32,227 nucleotides of DNA from Bacteroidia bacterium (GTDB lineage Bacteria; Bacteroidota; Bacteroidia; Bacteroidales; Paludibacteraceae), in assembly GCA_009929375.1 (NCBI GenBank), contig SAAO01000041.1, forward strand, positions 1 through 32,227. Reading direction: 5' to 3'. The position numbers and the translations under genes were made by a program. The notes under the pieces are model-generated. The model made no database searches. It saw only the letters and a program-made list of their open reading frames with translations, and was not told where the DNA came from. Position 1 is the stretch's first letter, and each line of letters begins with the position of its first letter. Positions 21,228 to 30,160 of this stretch are shown here, one piece after another.

Positions 21228-23115
21228 AAATCAATTTCGCATTAAAAGCCTTCAGCGTTTCCAGCACATTGGTTTTTACATTAATGAAATGTTCGATACC
21301 AATAGCTTTCAAATCGTCAGTACAAGCAGGTGCACCGGCTACAACGAAGAGTTGTTTTCCGTCGATAGCTTTGAAGGCAGCAGGAGCAAGTTCGGCATAT
21401 TCGTCGTCGCTTGAGCAAAGTACAATGATGTCGGCACCGGCAGCCTGTGCTGCTTCAACACCTTCTTCCACTGTTTTGAAACCAAGATTGTCAATTACTT
21501 CATAACCGGCACAAGCAAAGAAATTGCATGAGAATTGTGCACGGGCCAGACGCATGGCAAGACTACCAATAGTGAGCATAAACGCTTTCGGACGTTTAGC
21601 AGCAGCTTCAGTAGCAAAACGAAGCGATTCAAATTCTTCGGCAGCACGCACAGGAACAAGTTTTTCAACTCCTGTGTGATCGCAACCGCAACCGGCTTCA
21701 TTTTTAAACTCAACTTTTGCAGCTGCCACTTCGCTGAAGTTAGGGAACTGATTTGTTCCAAGTAATACTTCGCGACGGCTGGAAACAGCTTTCAGACGTT
21801 TGGTTGCAGTTTCTTTCACTGCTTTCTGAACACTTCCGGCTTTGATGGCAGCAAAGAAACCACCATTATCTTCAATTTCGAGGAAAAGTTTCCATGCCTG
21901 TTCAGCTACATTATTGGTCAGTGTTTCGATGTAGTATGAACCTGCAGCAGGGTCGGCCACTTTATCGAAATGAGATTCTTCTTTCAGGAGCAATTGCTGA
22001 TTGCGGGCAATGCGTTCAGAAAACTCGTCGCCTTTTTTATATGTACTATCGTAAGGCAATACTGTGAGTGAGTTTACACCGCCGAGAGTTGCACTCATGG
22101 CTTCGGTTTGGGTACGAAGCATATTTACATTGGCATCGAAAATAGTTTTGTTGAATTCGGTTGTCTGAGCATGAATGCGCATTTTGGCAGCACATTTGCA
22201 AATACCGTTTACTGTTTCGGGACAATCGGGACGCAGGCATTTACCCTGATAAGCATCCACTATCTGAGCCCAGAGCATTTTGGCTGCACGGAATTTGGCA
22301 ATTTCCATAAAGTAGTTGCCACCCACACCAAAGTTGAATTTGATTTTTTTAGCCACAAGCGATGTTTCGCAACCAGCTTCCACAAGCGACGAAAGATATT
22401 CGTTACCCCATGCAAGTGCGTAACCAAGTTCCTGAGCTACAAAAGATCCGGCATTGCTCAGCGTTGTAGCATTCACACCCAGCACACGATAGAAAGGCAA
22501 TCCGAGGGCTGCTTCGAAAGTAGCTTTGGCAAGGCTTACCAGTTCTTCTTTTTCAAAGTCCTTACCGCGGAGCAACATGGCATTCATACCGTCCCAGTTT
22601 ACAGAACCATGCAATTTTGTTGGTTCGTAACCTTTTGCTTTGAAATAAGAAGTAAGAATAGTAACCAACTCAGCCGAGCGACGTGTACAAATGCTGAAAT
22701 TCAGCTCCACACAATCAGCTGCGATACCTTCGAGCAAAGTTTCGATGTAAGCCGGGCTTAAATCTTTTTTGTCGAGTTTGAAACCGAGAGAATCCACACC
22801 CTTGTTCAGAATGTCGAGCGCTTTTGCGTTGGCTTCCTTAGCATCTTTTACCACGATATCCTGACGAACAAACCATGAGTTGTCAGCTTTAGTACCGCGC
22901 ACATACGGGAATTTTCCGGGAACCACATCGGTGGTTTTCAAGCCCTGAATGTCCTCGGCACGGTAAAAAGGCATTACATTAAAGCCTTCGTTGGTTTTCC
23001 AAACGAGCTTTTTATCAAAATCAGCTCCCTTGAGGTCGGCTGTCACTTTGTCGAGCCATTCCTGAGTAGAAATAGCTGGAAAATCAGCCAGTAAATTCAA
23101 TTTTTTTTCTGCCAT
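21226..23115 (-). CDS. mutA: Methylmalonyl-CoA mutase small subunit
   Basis: 629 residues, typical of the small subunit, which is a degenerate paralogue of the large one and forms the alpha/beta dimer without binding B12. It has the barrel-domain blocks FNVMPFYRAEDIQGLKTTDV, KIKFNFGVGGNYFMEIAKFR, AAKMLWAQIV and RTQTEAMSATLGGVNSLTVL. The C-terminal flavodoxin-like domain is present (ACAGYEVIDNLGF, ADIIVLCSSDDEYAEL), but the DxHxxG motif is missing, as expected. Near residue 300 is a short cysteine-rich stretch (CLRPDCPETVNGICKC) between AQIVDAYQGK and AAKMRIHAQT that may bind metal; I am not sure how common it is. The stop codon borders the repeat array downstream. Confidence 0.95.
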   Translation of the reverse strand: MAEKKLNLLADFPAISTQEWLDKVTADLKGADFDKKLVWKTNEGFNVMPFYRAEDIQGLKTTDVVPGKFPYVRGTKADNSWFVRQDIVVKDAKEANAKALDILNKGVDSLGFKLDKKDLSPAYIETLLEGIAADCVELNFSICTRRSAELVTILTSYFKAKGYEPTKLHGSVNWDGMNAMLLRGKDFEKEELVSLAKATFEAALGLPFYRVLGVNATTLSNAGSFVAQELGYALAWGNEYLSSLVEAGCETSLVAKKIKFNFGVGGNYFMEIAKFRAAKMLWAQIVDAYQGKCLRPDCPETVNGICKCAAKMRIHAQTTEFNKTIFDANVNMLRTQTEAMSATLGGVNSLTVLPYDSTYKKGDEFSERIARNQQLLLKEESHFDKVADPAAGSYYIETLTNNVAEQAWKLFLEIEDNGGFFAAIKAGSVQKAVKETATKRLKAVSSRREVLLGTNQFPNFSEVAAAKVEFKNEAGCGCDHTGVEKLVPVRAAEEFESLRFATEAAAKRPKAFMLTIGSLAMRLARAQFSCNFFACAGYEVIDNLGFKTVEEGVEAAQAAGADIIVLCSSDDEYAELAPAAFKAIDGKQLFVVAGAPACTDDLKAIGIEHFINVKTNVLETLKAFNAKLI

Positions 23116-23150
23116 AATATATATAGATTTTCGAAATTTCTAAGCGAGTG

Positions 23151-23158
23151 CAAAATTA
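23151..23158 (-). promoter_or_regulatory. Probable -7 box of the mutA operon
   Basis: The minus strand reads TAATTTTG, matching TAnnTTTG, 35 bases before the mutA ATG. At the -33 distance only a CTTTTAAA tract is present. Confidence 0.5.
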
Positions 23159-23406
23159 CTATTTTAAGTTGATTTAAAAGTCTGTTTTTGGTCGAAAAGA
23201 CGAATAATTATAGAAATTTTTCTTTAATCGGTAGTTAATTTCTGTATAATTCACAAACACTACAAAAATTATAATGTAGATTTGCACCATAACTTAAAAA
23301 AATCTCATTTCATAATCATAAGTAGCCGATAATATTATTGATATGTCTCTCACCACATAGTCCACAGTAGTTTTGAAAATAAGAGAAAAGACTAAGAACA
23401 CATAGG

Positions 23407-23429
23407 ATTATCCCGAAAATCGGGATAAT
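23407..23429. repeat. Perfect palindrome ATTATCCCGA-AAA-TCGGGATAAT
   Basis: 10-bp perfect stem with a 3-base loop between the divergent mutA and DUF418 genes. It lacks a T-run. It could be an operator or the core of an interspersed element. Confidence 0.7.
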
Positions 23430-23440
23430 GTCAGAAATGC

Positions 23441-23540
23441 AAAAGTATCGTCAGATACTTTTACTATGTGAACTAAGTCTTTATCCTCAATTATTTCTAT
23501 GTGTTCTATTGTGTTGGAAATATATCATTTAATATTTCAA
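23441..23540 (+). repeat. 100-bp interspersed repeat, copy A, upstream of the DUF418 gene
   Basis: Begins with the perfect hairpin AAAAGTATC-GTCA-GATACTTTT (23441-23462) and ends 29 bases before the start codon. It matches the reverse complement of 32115-32214 at 95 of 100 positions. Read towards the gene, the order is hairpin, then an AT-rich stretch with TTG elements, then the gene. Confidence 0.9.
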
Positions 23541-23569
23541 CCTAATTATCACATTTATAAAAAAAATCT

Positions 23570-24733
23570 ATGTCTTCACCCAATCGTCTTCATGTGGTAG
23601 ATGCCCTCAGAGGGTTTGCCATTGTATCCATTATGTTACTTCACAACATCGAACATTTCGATTTTTACTATCTTCCCGAAAATCTCCCCGGCTGGATGGT
23701 CACACTCGACAAAGGCATTTGGGACACATTATTCTTTCTGTTTGGTGGAAAATCATATGCGATATTTGCCCTGCTCTTCGGACTGACATATTTTATTCAA
23801 ACAGACAACCAACAGAAAAAAGGGAAAGACTTCAGAGGACGTTTTGCATGGCGACTGTTGTTGCTGTTAGGATTTGGAATTATCAACTCAACTTTCTACA
23901 TGGGCGATATTTTATTCGCGTACGCATTGTTGGGATTCACACTTATTCCGGTGACCAAGCTCAGCAACAAAACAGTTTTCACAATTGCGCTGATATTGAT
24001 GGCTCAACCGGTTGAAATTATCAAACTGATTTATGGCATAATATATACACCTCAGCTTGCCGACCCTGCTTCGTGGGTATATTACGAAAAGATACCCGAA
24101 TACCTGTCGTCCGAGTCAATATTCACCGTCCTGAAAGGGAATATTATGAATGGGAAAATTGCAGTACTGCTCTGGACATGGGAATACGGAAGAGTGTTTC
24201 AAACCATTTCGCTGTTTATGTTTGGTATGCTGGCCGGCCGATACGGAATTTTCGGAAATTCGGACTCGAACGCAGGTTTCTGGAAAAAAGTATTATTAAT
24301 TAGCATCATTGCATTTATTCCATTATTCTATTTGAAATCCAACATAATGCAATGGATCACCACTGTAGCTGTAAATCGTCCGTTGGAGCTAATCATTCGC
24401 AGCTGGGCAAACATGGCATTTATGCTGGTGCTGGTTTCGGGCTTTGTATTGTTATTCAAGCAAAAGGCTTTTCATAATAAACTCAATGTACTATCGGCCT
24501 ATGGAAAAATGAGCATGTCGAACTACATTTTACAATCCATTCTGGGGTCGTTTATTTATTATGGTTTCGGACTCGGATTGTACAAATACACCGGAGCCAC
24601 GTACTCTCTGATAATTGGATTGGTACTGGCTCTGATTCAGGGAATTTTCAGCACTTGGTGGATGAAAAATCATAAACAGGGCCCGCTGGAAAGCATTTGG
24701 CACAAACTTACGTGGATAGGCTCAAAAAGCTGA
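23570..24733 (+). CDS. DUF418 / YeiB-like membrane protein
   Basis: 387 residues with about ten membrane helices. The start RLHVVDALRGFAIVSIMLLH and NIEHFDFYYLP is the signature of the DUF418/YeiB group, related to membrane acyltransferases such as heparan-alpha-glucosaminide N-acetyltransferase. GGKSYAIFALLFGLTYFIQ and the late MSMSNYILQSILGSFIYYGF are also typical. Substrate and function are unknown. It is monocistronic, divergent from mutA, and carries the 100-bp repeat in its leader. Confidence 0.88.
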   Translation: MSSPNRLHVVDALRGFAIVSIMLLHNIEHFDFYYLPENLPGWMVTLDKGIWDTLFFLFGGKSYAIFALLFGLTYFIQTDNQQKKGKDFRGRFAWRLLLLLGFGIINSTFYMGDILFAYALLGFTLIPVTKLSNKTVFTIALILMAQPVEIIKLIYGIIYTPQLADPASWVYYEKIPEYLSSESIFTVLKGNIMNGKIAVLLWTWEYGRVFQTISLFMFGMLAGRYGIFGNSDSNAGFWKKVLLISIIAFIPLFYLKSNIMQWITTVAVNRPLELIIRSWANMAFMLVLVSGFVLLFKQKAFHNKLNVLSAYGKMSMSNYILQSILGSFIYYGFGLGLYKYTGATYSLIIGLVLALIQGIFSTWWMKNHKQGPLESIWHKLTWIGSKS

Positions 24734-24862
24734 TATTTATAAAATAATCTGAAGTCTGGACTGATAAAAAACAGGCAGGACTATTTTTTGATATATATAT
24801 CACATTTTTCAAATGAACATTTTAGAATTACGCTTGTTAAGACTAAAGAATTAGAAGTACAA

Positions 24863-24894
24863 TTGACGTTAAATGATATTTTTCGTTATATTTG
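24863..24894 (+). promoter_or_regulatory. Bacteroidota-type promoter of the acnA operon
   Basis: TTG at 24863-24865, 21-base spacer, and TATATTTG at 24887-24894, a perfect -7 box, 39 bases before the aconitase ATG. It should drive acnA, the citrate synthase gene and possibly icd. Confidence 0.7.
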
Positions 24895-24933
24895 TAGGTA
24901 AAATTATTACAAATTGAATAAAATTACAATAAT

Positions 24934-27186
24934 ATGGTTTTCGACAAAGAAATGATTGAAAAGATCTATGCAGAACTTCCTGAAAAGATCGAAAAAGTCA
25001 AAAGTTCGCTGCAACGCCCACTTACACTCACCGAAAAAATTCTTTACGCGCATCTTTCTGCCGATGAGGTATTGAAAAGTTACGAACGGGCTGTGGATTA
25101 TGTGAATTTTTCGCCCGACCGTGTGGCCATGCAGGATGCCACGGCTCAAATGGCGCTGTTGCAGTTGATGAATTCCGGTCGTAAAACCGTAGCTGTCCCT
25201 TCCACTGTGCATTGCGATCACCTGATTCAGGCGCACATTTCTGCAAAAGTGGATTTGGGTACAGCTAACCAAACCAACAGCGAAGTATATGATTTTCTGA
25301 GTGCTGTATCGAATAAATTCGGTATCGGATTTTGGAAACCGGGAGCAGGAATTATCCATCAGGTAGTACTCGAAAACTACGCATTTCCGGGTGGAATGAT
25401 GGTGGGAACTGACTCGCACACACCTAATGCTGGCGGACTTGGTATGATAGCCATTGGCGTGGGTGGTGCCGATGCTGTGGATGTAATGGCCGGACTACCA
25501 TGGGAACTTAAAATGCCCAAAATCATCGGGGTGAAACTTACCGGAAAACTTTCGGGTTGGGCTTCGCCAAAGGATGTGATTCTGAAACTCGCCGGAATTC
25601 TGACCGTAAAAGGTGGAACCAATGCCGTAATTGAATACTTTGGAGAAGGAACCGAGTCGCTTTCGGCAACCGGAAAAGGCACAATTTGTAATATGGGCGC
25701 CGAAGTAGGTGCAACAACTTCTATTTTCCCCTTCGACAAAAAATCTGCTGAATATCTGAATGCTACCGGACGTGCGTCTGTCGCTGAACTTGCTTTGAAA
25801 AACATTGCTCACCTTCAGCCCGATGCCGAAGTGGTGGCAAATCCTGAAAAATATTACGACCGCCTGATTGAAATCAATCTGAGCGAACTCGAACCACATG
25901 TAAACGGTCCGTTTACACCCGATGCGGCTTATACGCTGAGCGAATTTGCACAGGCTGTAAAAGAAAAAGGCTATCCGCAAAAAATGGAAGTCGGACTAAT
26001 TGGCTCCTGCACAAACTCGTCGTACGAAGACCTTACGCGTGCTGCTTCCATTGTAAAAAAAGCGAAAGAAGATGGGCTGAAAGTACAGGCGCAATTTATC
26101 ATCAACCCTGGATCTGAACAGGTTCGTTATACAGCCGAACGTGATGGTGTTTTGGGTGAGTTCGAATCGGTGGGCGCTGTAATTATGGCCAATGCCTGCG
26201 GGCCCTGTATCGGACAGTGGAAACGCGACATGGATGTGGCCGACCGTCCCAACTCCATCATCACTTCGTTTAACCGCAACTTTGCAAAACGAAACGACGG
26301 AAATCCCAACACACATACATTTATCGGTTCGCCCGAAATTGTGGCTGCGCTGACCATAGCCGGCGATCTCACTTTCAATCCGCTGAAAGATACGCTTACC
26401 AACGACAAAGGCGAACAGGTAAAATTGGCTGAACCAAAAGGTTACGAACTTCCTGTGAAAGGTTTTGATGTGAAAGATGCAGGCTATATAGCTCCGGTGG
26501 AAGATGGAAGCGGAATTGAGGTGAATATCGACCCTGAATCAAAACGTCTGCAGAAACTTGCACCTTTTGCGCCATGGGATGGAAAAGACCTTATCGAACA
26601 ACCATTATTAATAAAAGCCAAAGGCAAATGTACCACCGACCACATTTCGATGGCCGGACCATGGTTACGCTTCCGCGGGCATCTCGATAATATTTCGGAC
26701 AATATGCTTATTGGCGCTGTCAACGCATTCAACGATAAAACCAACTCGGTACTCGACCCCGAAACCGGTGAATACAGCGCAGTTCCGGCTTTGGCCCGAA
26801 AATACAAAGCACAGGGCATTGGATCTGTTGTGGTGGCCGAAGAAAATTATGGCGAAGGATCGAGTCGCGAACATGCAGCCATGGAGCCACGCCACCTGAA
26901 TGTAAAAGCCATTCTGGTCAAATCGTTTGCCCGTATTCACGAAACAAACCTGAAAAAACAGGGAATGCTGGCGCTTACGTTTGCCGACAAAAACGACTAC
27001 GATAAAGTACGCGAAAACGACAAAATAAGCATTCTCGGACTTACTGAATTTGCACCGGGAAAAAATCTGATTGTGAAGCTTACACATTCCGATGGAAGCA
27101 GTGAACAATTTGAGGCAATTCACACTTATAATGATGCACAGATTGAATGGTTTAAAGCCGGAAGTGCTCTCAACGGACTTAAATAA
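24934..27186 (+). CDS. acnA: Aconitate hydratase (mitochondrial-type)
   Basis: 750 residues. It isomerises citrate to isocitrate through cis-aconitate, using a 4Fe-4S cluster. The three cluster cysteines are present: C359 in [12 protein letters not shown]422 and C425 in [10 protein letters not shown]. They fall one residue from the positions in mammalian mitochondrial aconitase, which this Bacteroidota form resembles. Other markers are [20 protein letters not shown] and, in the swivel domain, [20 protein letters not shown]. It is the first gene of an operon that ends with 2-oxoglutarate. The citrate synthase gene follows after 36 bases. Confidence 0.97.
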   Translation: MVFDKEMIEKIYAELPEKIEKVKSSLQRPLTLTEKILYAHLSADEVLKSYERAVDYVNFSPDRVAMQDATAQMALLQLMNSGRKTVAVPSTVHCDHLIQAHISAKVDLGTANQTNSEVYDFLSAVSNKFGIGFWKPGAGIIHQVVLENYAFPGGMMVGTDSHTPNAGGLGMIAIGVGGADAVDVMAGLPWELKMPKIIGVKLTGKLSGWASPKDVILKLAGILTVKGGTNAVIEYFGEGTESLSATGKGTICNMGAEVGATTSIFPFDKKSAEYLNATGRASVAELALKNIAHLQPDAEVVANPEKYYDRLIEINLSELEPHVNGPFTPDAAYTLSEFAQAVKEKGYPQKMEVGLIGSCTNSSYEDLTRAASIVKKAKEDGLKVQAQFIINPGSEQVRYTAERDGVLGEFESVGAVIMANACGPCIGQWKRDMDVADRPNSIITSFNRNFAKRNDGNPNTHTFIGSPEIVAALTIAGDLTFNPLKDTLTNDKGEQVKLAEPKGYELPVKGFDVKDAGYIAPVEDGSGIEVNIDPESKRLQKLAPFAPWDGKDLIEQPLLIKAKGKCTTDHISMAGPWLRFRGHLDNISDNMLIGAVNAFNDKTNSVLDPETGEYSAVPALARKYKAQGIGSVVVAEENYGEGSSREHAAMEPRHLNVKAILVKSFARIHETNLKKQGMLALTFADKNDYDKVRENDKISILGLTEFAPGKNLIVKLTHSDGSSEQFEAIHTYNDAQIEWFKAGSALNGLK

Positions 27187-27222
27187 TAAAAAATAATAAT
27201 CACAAACAAATATCATTAACAC

Positions 27223-28584
27223 ATGGCAAACGAAAAAGACTTTCTGATTTATAAGCTATCGGAAACCATCAAAACAACCAGTCGGATCGACAAGGAACTT
27301 TTCACTCAGCTGAATGTAAAACGCGGTTTGCGAAACGAAGATCACACAGGTGTGGTTGCAGGTTTAACCAAAGTAGGTGACGTTGTTGGCTACGAACGTT
27401 TGCCAGAAGGAGGTTTGAAAGCCATTCCGGGAAAATTGTACTATCGTGGCATCGACCTCGAAGATCTGGTACACGGACTTGAAGCTGAAGACAGACTTGG
27501 TTTTGAAGAAACAGCCTTCCTGCTGCTTTCGGGCTATCTACCCGATGCTGAAGAACTGCGCACATTCTCGACCATTCTGAACGAACAAATGCCGCTCGAA
27601 CAGAAAATGAAAATGAACATTATCGACCTCGAAGGAAGCGACATTATGAACATTCTGGCACGTTCGGTACTCGAAATGTACACCTTCGACAACAATGCCG
27701 ATGATATCTCGCGCGACAACCTGATTCGTCAGTCAATTGAACTGATTTCGAAATTCCCGACCATTATTGCATATGCTTATAACATTATGCGTCACAGTCA
27801 GTTTGGTCGTTCATTACATATTCGTCACCCGAAAGAAGGAGCTTCAATTGCCGAAAACTTCCTGTTTATGATGAAAGGCCCCGGCCGCTACACCGAACTC
27901 GATGTAAAACTGCTCGACCTTTGTCTTATTCTGCATGCCGAACATGGTGGTGGTAACAACTCAACCTTCTCGGTACGCGTAACAAGTTCGACCCTTACCG
28001 ATACTTATTCGGCTATTGCTGCCGGTATCGGTTCGCTGAAAGGTCCGTTGCATGGTGGTGCCAACATCAAGGTAAATCATATGTTCGAACATCTGAAAAC
28101 AGCCATCAAGAAATGGGACGATGTAAAAGAAATTGATATTTACCTGAAAAAAATGCTCAACAAGGAAGCATACAACAAAACAGGACTTATCTACGGTATC
28201 GGACATGCAGTTTACACAATTTCCGACCCACGCGCACTTCTGTTGAAAGAAATGGCACGCAAACTTGCTGAGGAAAAAGGTCTTCAGAAAGAATTTGCAT
28301 TCCTCGAATTGCTCGACGAACGTGCAGTAAATGCATTTATGACCTTCAAAGGCTCAGGTATCAACAAACAGGTTTGTACCAATGTGGATTTCTATTCCGG
28401 ATTTGTGTATCAGGCAATGGGACTTCCTGCCGAAGTTTACACTCCGCTTTTCGCAATGTCGCGCATCACAGGCTGGACCGCACATCGCATTGAAGAGCTC
28501 AACTTTGCAAGCAAACGTATAATTCGTCCTGCTTATAAAAATGTGGGTGAGAAAAAACCTTTTGTTCCAATGAGCAAACGATAG
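27223..28584 (+). CDS. gltA: Citrate synthase
   Basis: 453 residues, within the type I citrate synthase range but with a family-specific N-terminus seen in Bacteroidota and some Firmicutes. It condenses oxaloacetate and acetyl-CoA to citrate. The catalytic triad is intact: H277 in GPLHGGANIKV, H328 in YGIGHAVYTISDPRA, and D389 in TNVDFYSGFVYQAMGLP. HAEHGGGNNSTFSVRVTSST is the standard active-site block. A 2-methylcitrate synthase role is possible on family grounds because the organism handles propionyl-CoA, but the operon partners favour citrate. Confidence 0.93.
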   Translation: MANEKDFLIYKLSETIKTTSRIDKELFTQLNVKRGLRNEDHTGVVAGLTKVGDVVGYERLPEGGLKAIPGKLYYRGIDLEDLVHGLEAEDRLGFEETAFLLLSGYLPDAEELRTFSTILNEQMPLEQKMKMNIIDLEGSDIMNILARSVLEMYTFDNNADDISRDNLIRQSIELISKFPTIIAYAYNIMRHSQFGRSLHIRHPKEGASIAENFLFMMKGPGRYTELDVKLLDLCLILHAEHGGGNNSTFSVRVTSSTLTDTYSAIAAGIGSLKGPLHGGANIKVNHMFEHLKTAIKKWDDVKEIDIYLKKMLNKEAYNKTGLIYGIGHAVYTISDPRALLLKEMARKLAEEKGLQKEFAFLELLDERAVNAFMTFKGSGINKQVCTNVDFYSGFVYQAMGLPAEVYTPLFAMSRITGWTAHRIEELNFASKRIIRPAYKNVGEKKPFVPMSKR

Positions 28585-28585
28585 A

Positions 28586-28616
28586 AGCCCCTCCAAACCT
28601 CCCCATAAGGGAGGCT
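28586..28616. repeat. Palindromic repeat after citrate synthase gene
   Basis: Stem CCTCCC-CATAA-GGGAGG with flanks AAGCCCC and CTTAAAA just after the stop codon. In the opposite orientation it resembles the family at 28669 (AAGYCYCCC, short loop, GGGRGGTTTRGRGGGGCTT). It may weaken transcription into icd, but no T-run follows directly. Confidence 0.65.
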
Positions 28617-28668
28617 TAAAAAATACTTTTTAGCAAATAACAGAACACTTAATATTAGCAAGATGCTC

Positions 28669-28704
28669 TTTAAGTCCCCCTTAAGGGGGATTTAGGGGGC
28701 TTTA
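28669..28704. repeat. Interspersed palindromic repeat upstream of icd
   Basis: A perfect 16-bp palindrome TCCCCCTTAAGGGGGA flanked by CTTTAAG and TTTAGGGGGCTTTAA. It shares CTTTAAGTCCC and GGGATTTAGGG with the element at 18543-18583. It ends 7 bases before the icd ATG, inside the ribosome-loading zone. Confidence 0.8.
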
Positions 28705-28710
28705 AATTGT

Positions 28711-29934
28711 ATGAATAAAATTAAAGTACAAAATCCGGTTGTCGAACTCGACGGCGACGAAATGACCAGAATTATATGGTCATTCATCAAAGAACAACTA
28801 ATTCTTCCTTATCTCGATCTCGACATTAAATATTACGATTTGGGCATTGAAAACCGTGATGCTACCAACGACGAAGTAACTGTGGAGGCTGCAAATGCTA
28901 TCAACAAATATAATGTGGGTATTAAATGTGCCACCATTACTCCAGATGAAGCCCGTGTAGCAGAATTCGGACTCAAGAAAATGTGGAAATCGCCCAATGG
29001 AACACTCCGAAACATTATTGGTGGTACTGTATTCCGCGAACCAATTATTTGCTCTAACGTACCACGGCTTGTTCCGGGCTGGACACAACCTATCGTTATA
29101 GGCCGTCACGCTTTTGGCGATCAGTATAAAGCTACAGATGTGGTTATCAAAGGAAAAGGAACACTCAAAATGACCTTTACCAACGAAAACGGAGAAACCA
29201 AAGAATGGGAAGTGTACGATTTCAAAGGTGACGGCGTGGCTCTGAGTATGTACAACACCGACGAATCGATTTACGGTTTTGCCCGTTCGTCGATGCAGGT
29301 GGCACTCGACAAAAAATGGCCGCTTTACATGTCAACCAAAAACACGATTCTGAAAGCCTACGACGGACGTTTCAAAGATATTTTTCAGGAAGTTTACGAA
29401 AACGAATTCAAGGAAAAATACAAAGAAGCCGGTATTGTGTACGAACACCGTCTAATAGACGATATGGTAGCTTCGGCTCTTAAATGGAATGGCGGTTTTG
29501 TATGGGCCTGCAAAAACTATGATGGCGACGTACAGTCGGACACTGTAGCTCAGGGATTTGGTTCGCTGGGACTTATGTCGTCGGTACTGGTTACTCCCGA
29601 TGGAAAAACTGTGGAAGCAGAAGCAGCTCACGGAACAGTGACACGTCACTACCGTCAGCATCAGCAAGGCAAAGAAACTTCAACCAACCCGATTGCATCC
29701 ATTTTTGCATGGACACGCGGACTTGCACATCGTGGCAAACTGGATGACAACCAGGCTTTGATAAACTTCTGTACAAAACTCGAGGAAGTTTGTGTGGAAA
29801 CTGTAGAAGCTGGTGAAATGACCAAAGATTTGGCTATTCTGGTTCATGGCGACAGTGTAAGCCGTACCGATTACCTGAATACGGAGGATTTTCTGGCTGC
29901 CATCAAACGCAATCTGGACAAGAAACTGGCATAA
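28711..29934 (+). CDS. icd: NADP-dependent isocitrate dehydrogenase (eukaryote-like dimeric type)
   Basis: 407 residues, the length of the eukaryote-like NADP-IDH class (IDH1/IDH2-like) rather than the E. coli or monomeric types. It oxidises isocitrate to 2-oxoglutarate and makes NADPH. Characteristic blocks are [100 protein letters not shown] and [20 protein letters not shown]. It is the last gene of the acnA operon and is followed by a strong terminator. Palindromic repeats fill the 126-base gap to the citrate synthase gene. Confidence 0.97.
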   Translation: MNKIKVQNPVVELDGDEMTRIIWSFIKEQLILPYLDLDIKYYDLGIENRDATNDEVTVEAANAINKYNVGIKCATITPDEARVAEFGLKKMWKSPNGTLRNIIGGTVFREPIICSNVPRLVPGWTQPIVIGRHAFGDQYKATDVVIKGKGTLKMTFTNENGETKEWEVYDFKGDGVALSMYNTDESIYGFARSSMQVALDKKWPLYMSTKNTILKAYDGRFKDIFQEVYENEFKEKYKEAGIVYEHRLIDDMVASALKWNGGFVWACKNYDGDVQSDTVAQGFGSLGLMSSVLVTPDGKTVEAEAAHGTVTRHYRQHQQGKETSTNPIASIFAWTRGLAHRGKLDDNQALINFCTKLEEVCVETVEAGEMTKDLAILVHGDSVSRTDYLNTEDFLAAIKRNLDKKLA

Positions 29935-29960
29935 AAATGCAAACCAACCGGTTTGAAAGA

Positions 29961-30003
29961 AGCATAAAAAAACGTCAGACAGTGTCTGACGTTTTTTTAT
30001 GCT
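29961..30003. terminator. Bidirectional terminator between icd and topB
   Basis: A perfect inverted repeat with 21-base arms (AGCATAAAAAAACGTCAGACA and its complement, one base between them). The stem has A-runs on the left and T-runs on the right, so it can end transcripts from both convergent genes. Confidence 0.9.
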
Positions 30004-30005
30004 TT

Positions 30006-30113
30006 AAACTACTTACTCTTTGAAAGAAAACACCGTGTTTGATAAGAAAGCGTCAAGATCAAGGCGCACAAAACAGCAAAAACACGGAGTTTACCTGAGT
30101 AAATGAGTAGTTT
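30006..30113. repeat. ~108-bp imperfect inverted-repeat element (MITE-like)
   Basis: Outer arms AAACTACTTACTC (30006-30018) and GAGTAAATGAGTAGTTT (30097-30113) pair with a 4-base insertion. Inner arms AAACACCGTGTTT and AAACACGGAGTTT pair with one mismatch. It lies between the icd terminator and the topB stop codon and encodes nothing. Confidence 0.55.
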
Positions 30114-30160
30114 TCGCTGTGAGTGCAACGCAGAGATTGGCGTTTTCTTGCAAACACTAC

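Larger units (their letters stand above)
23116..23569. other. Divergent spacer between mutA and the DUF418 gene
   Basis: 454 bases without a gene. It holds the mutA -7 box, a strong palindrome at 23407-23429 and the 100-bp interspersed repeat at 23441-23540. A GAACACATAG sequence also occurs in inverted orientation on both sides of the palindrome. Nothing else could be assigned. Confidence 0.7.
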
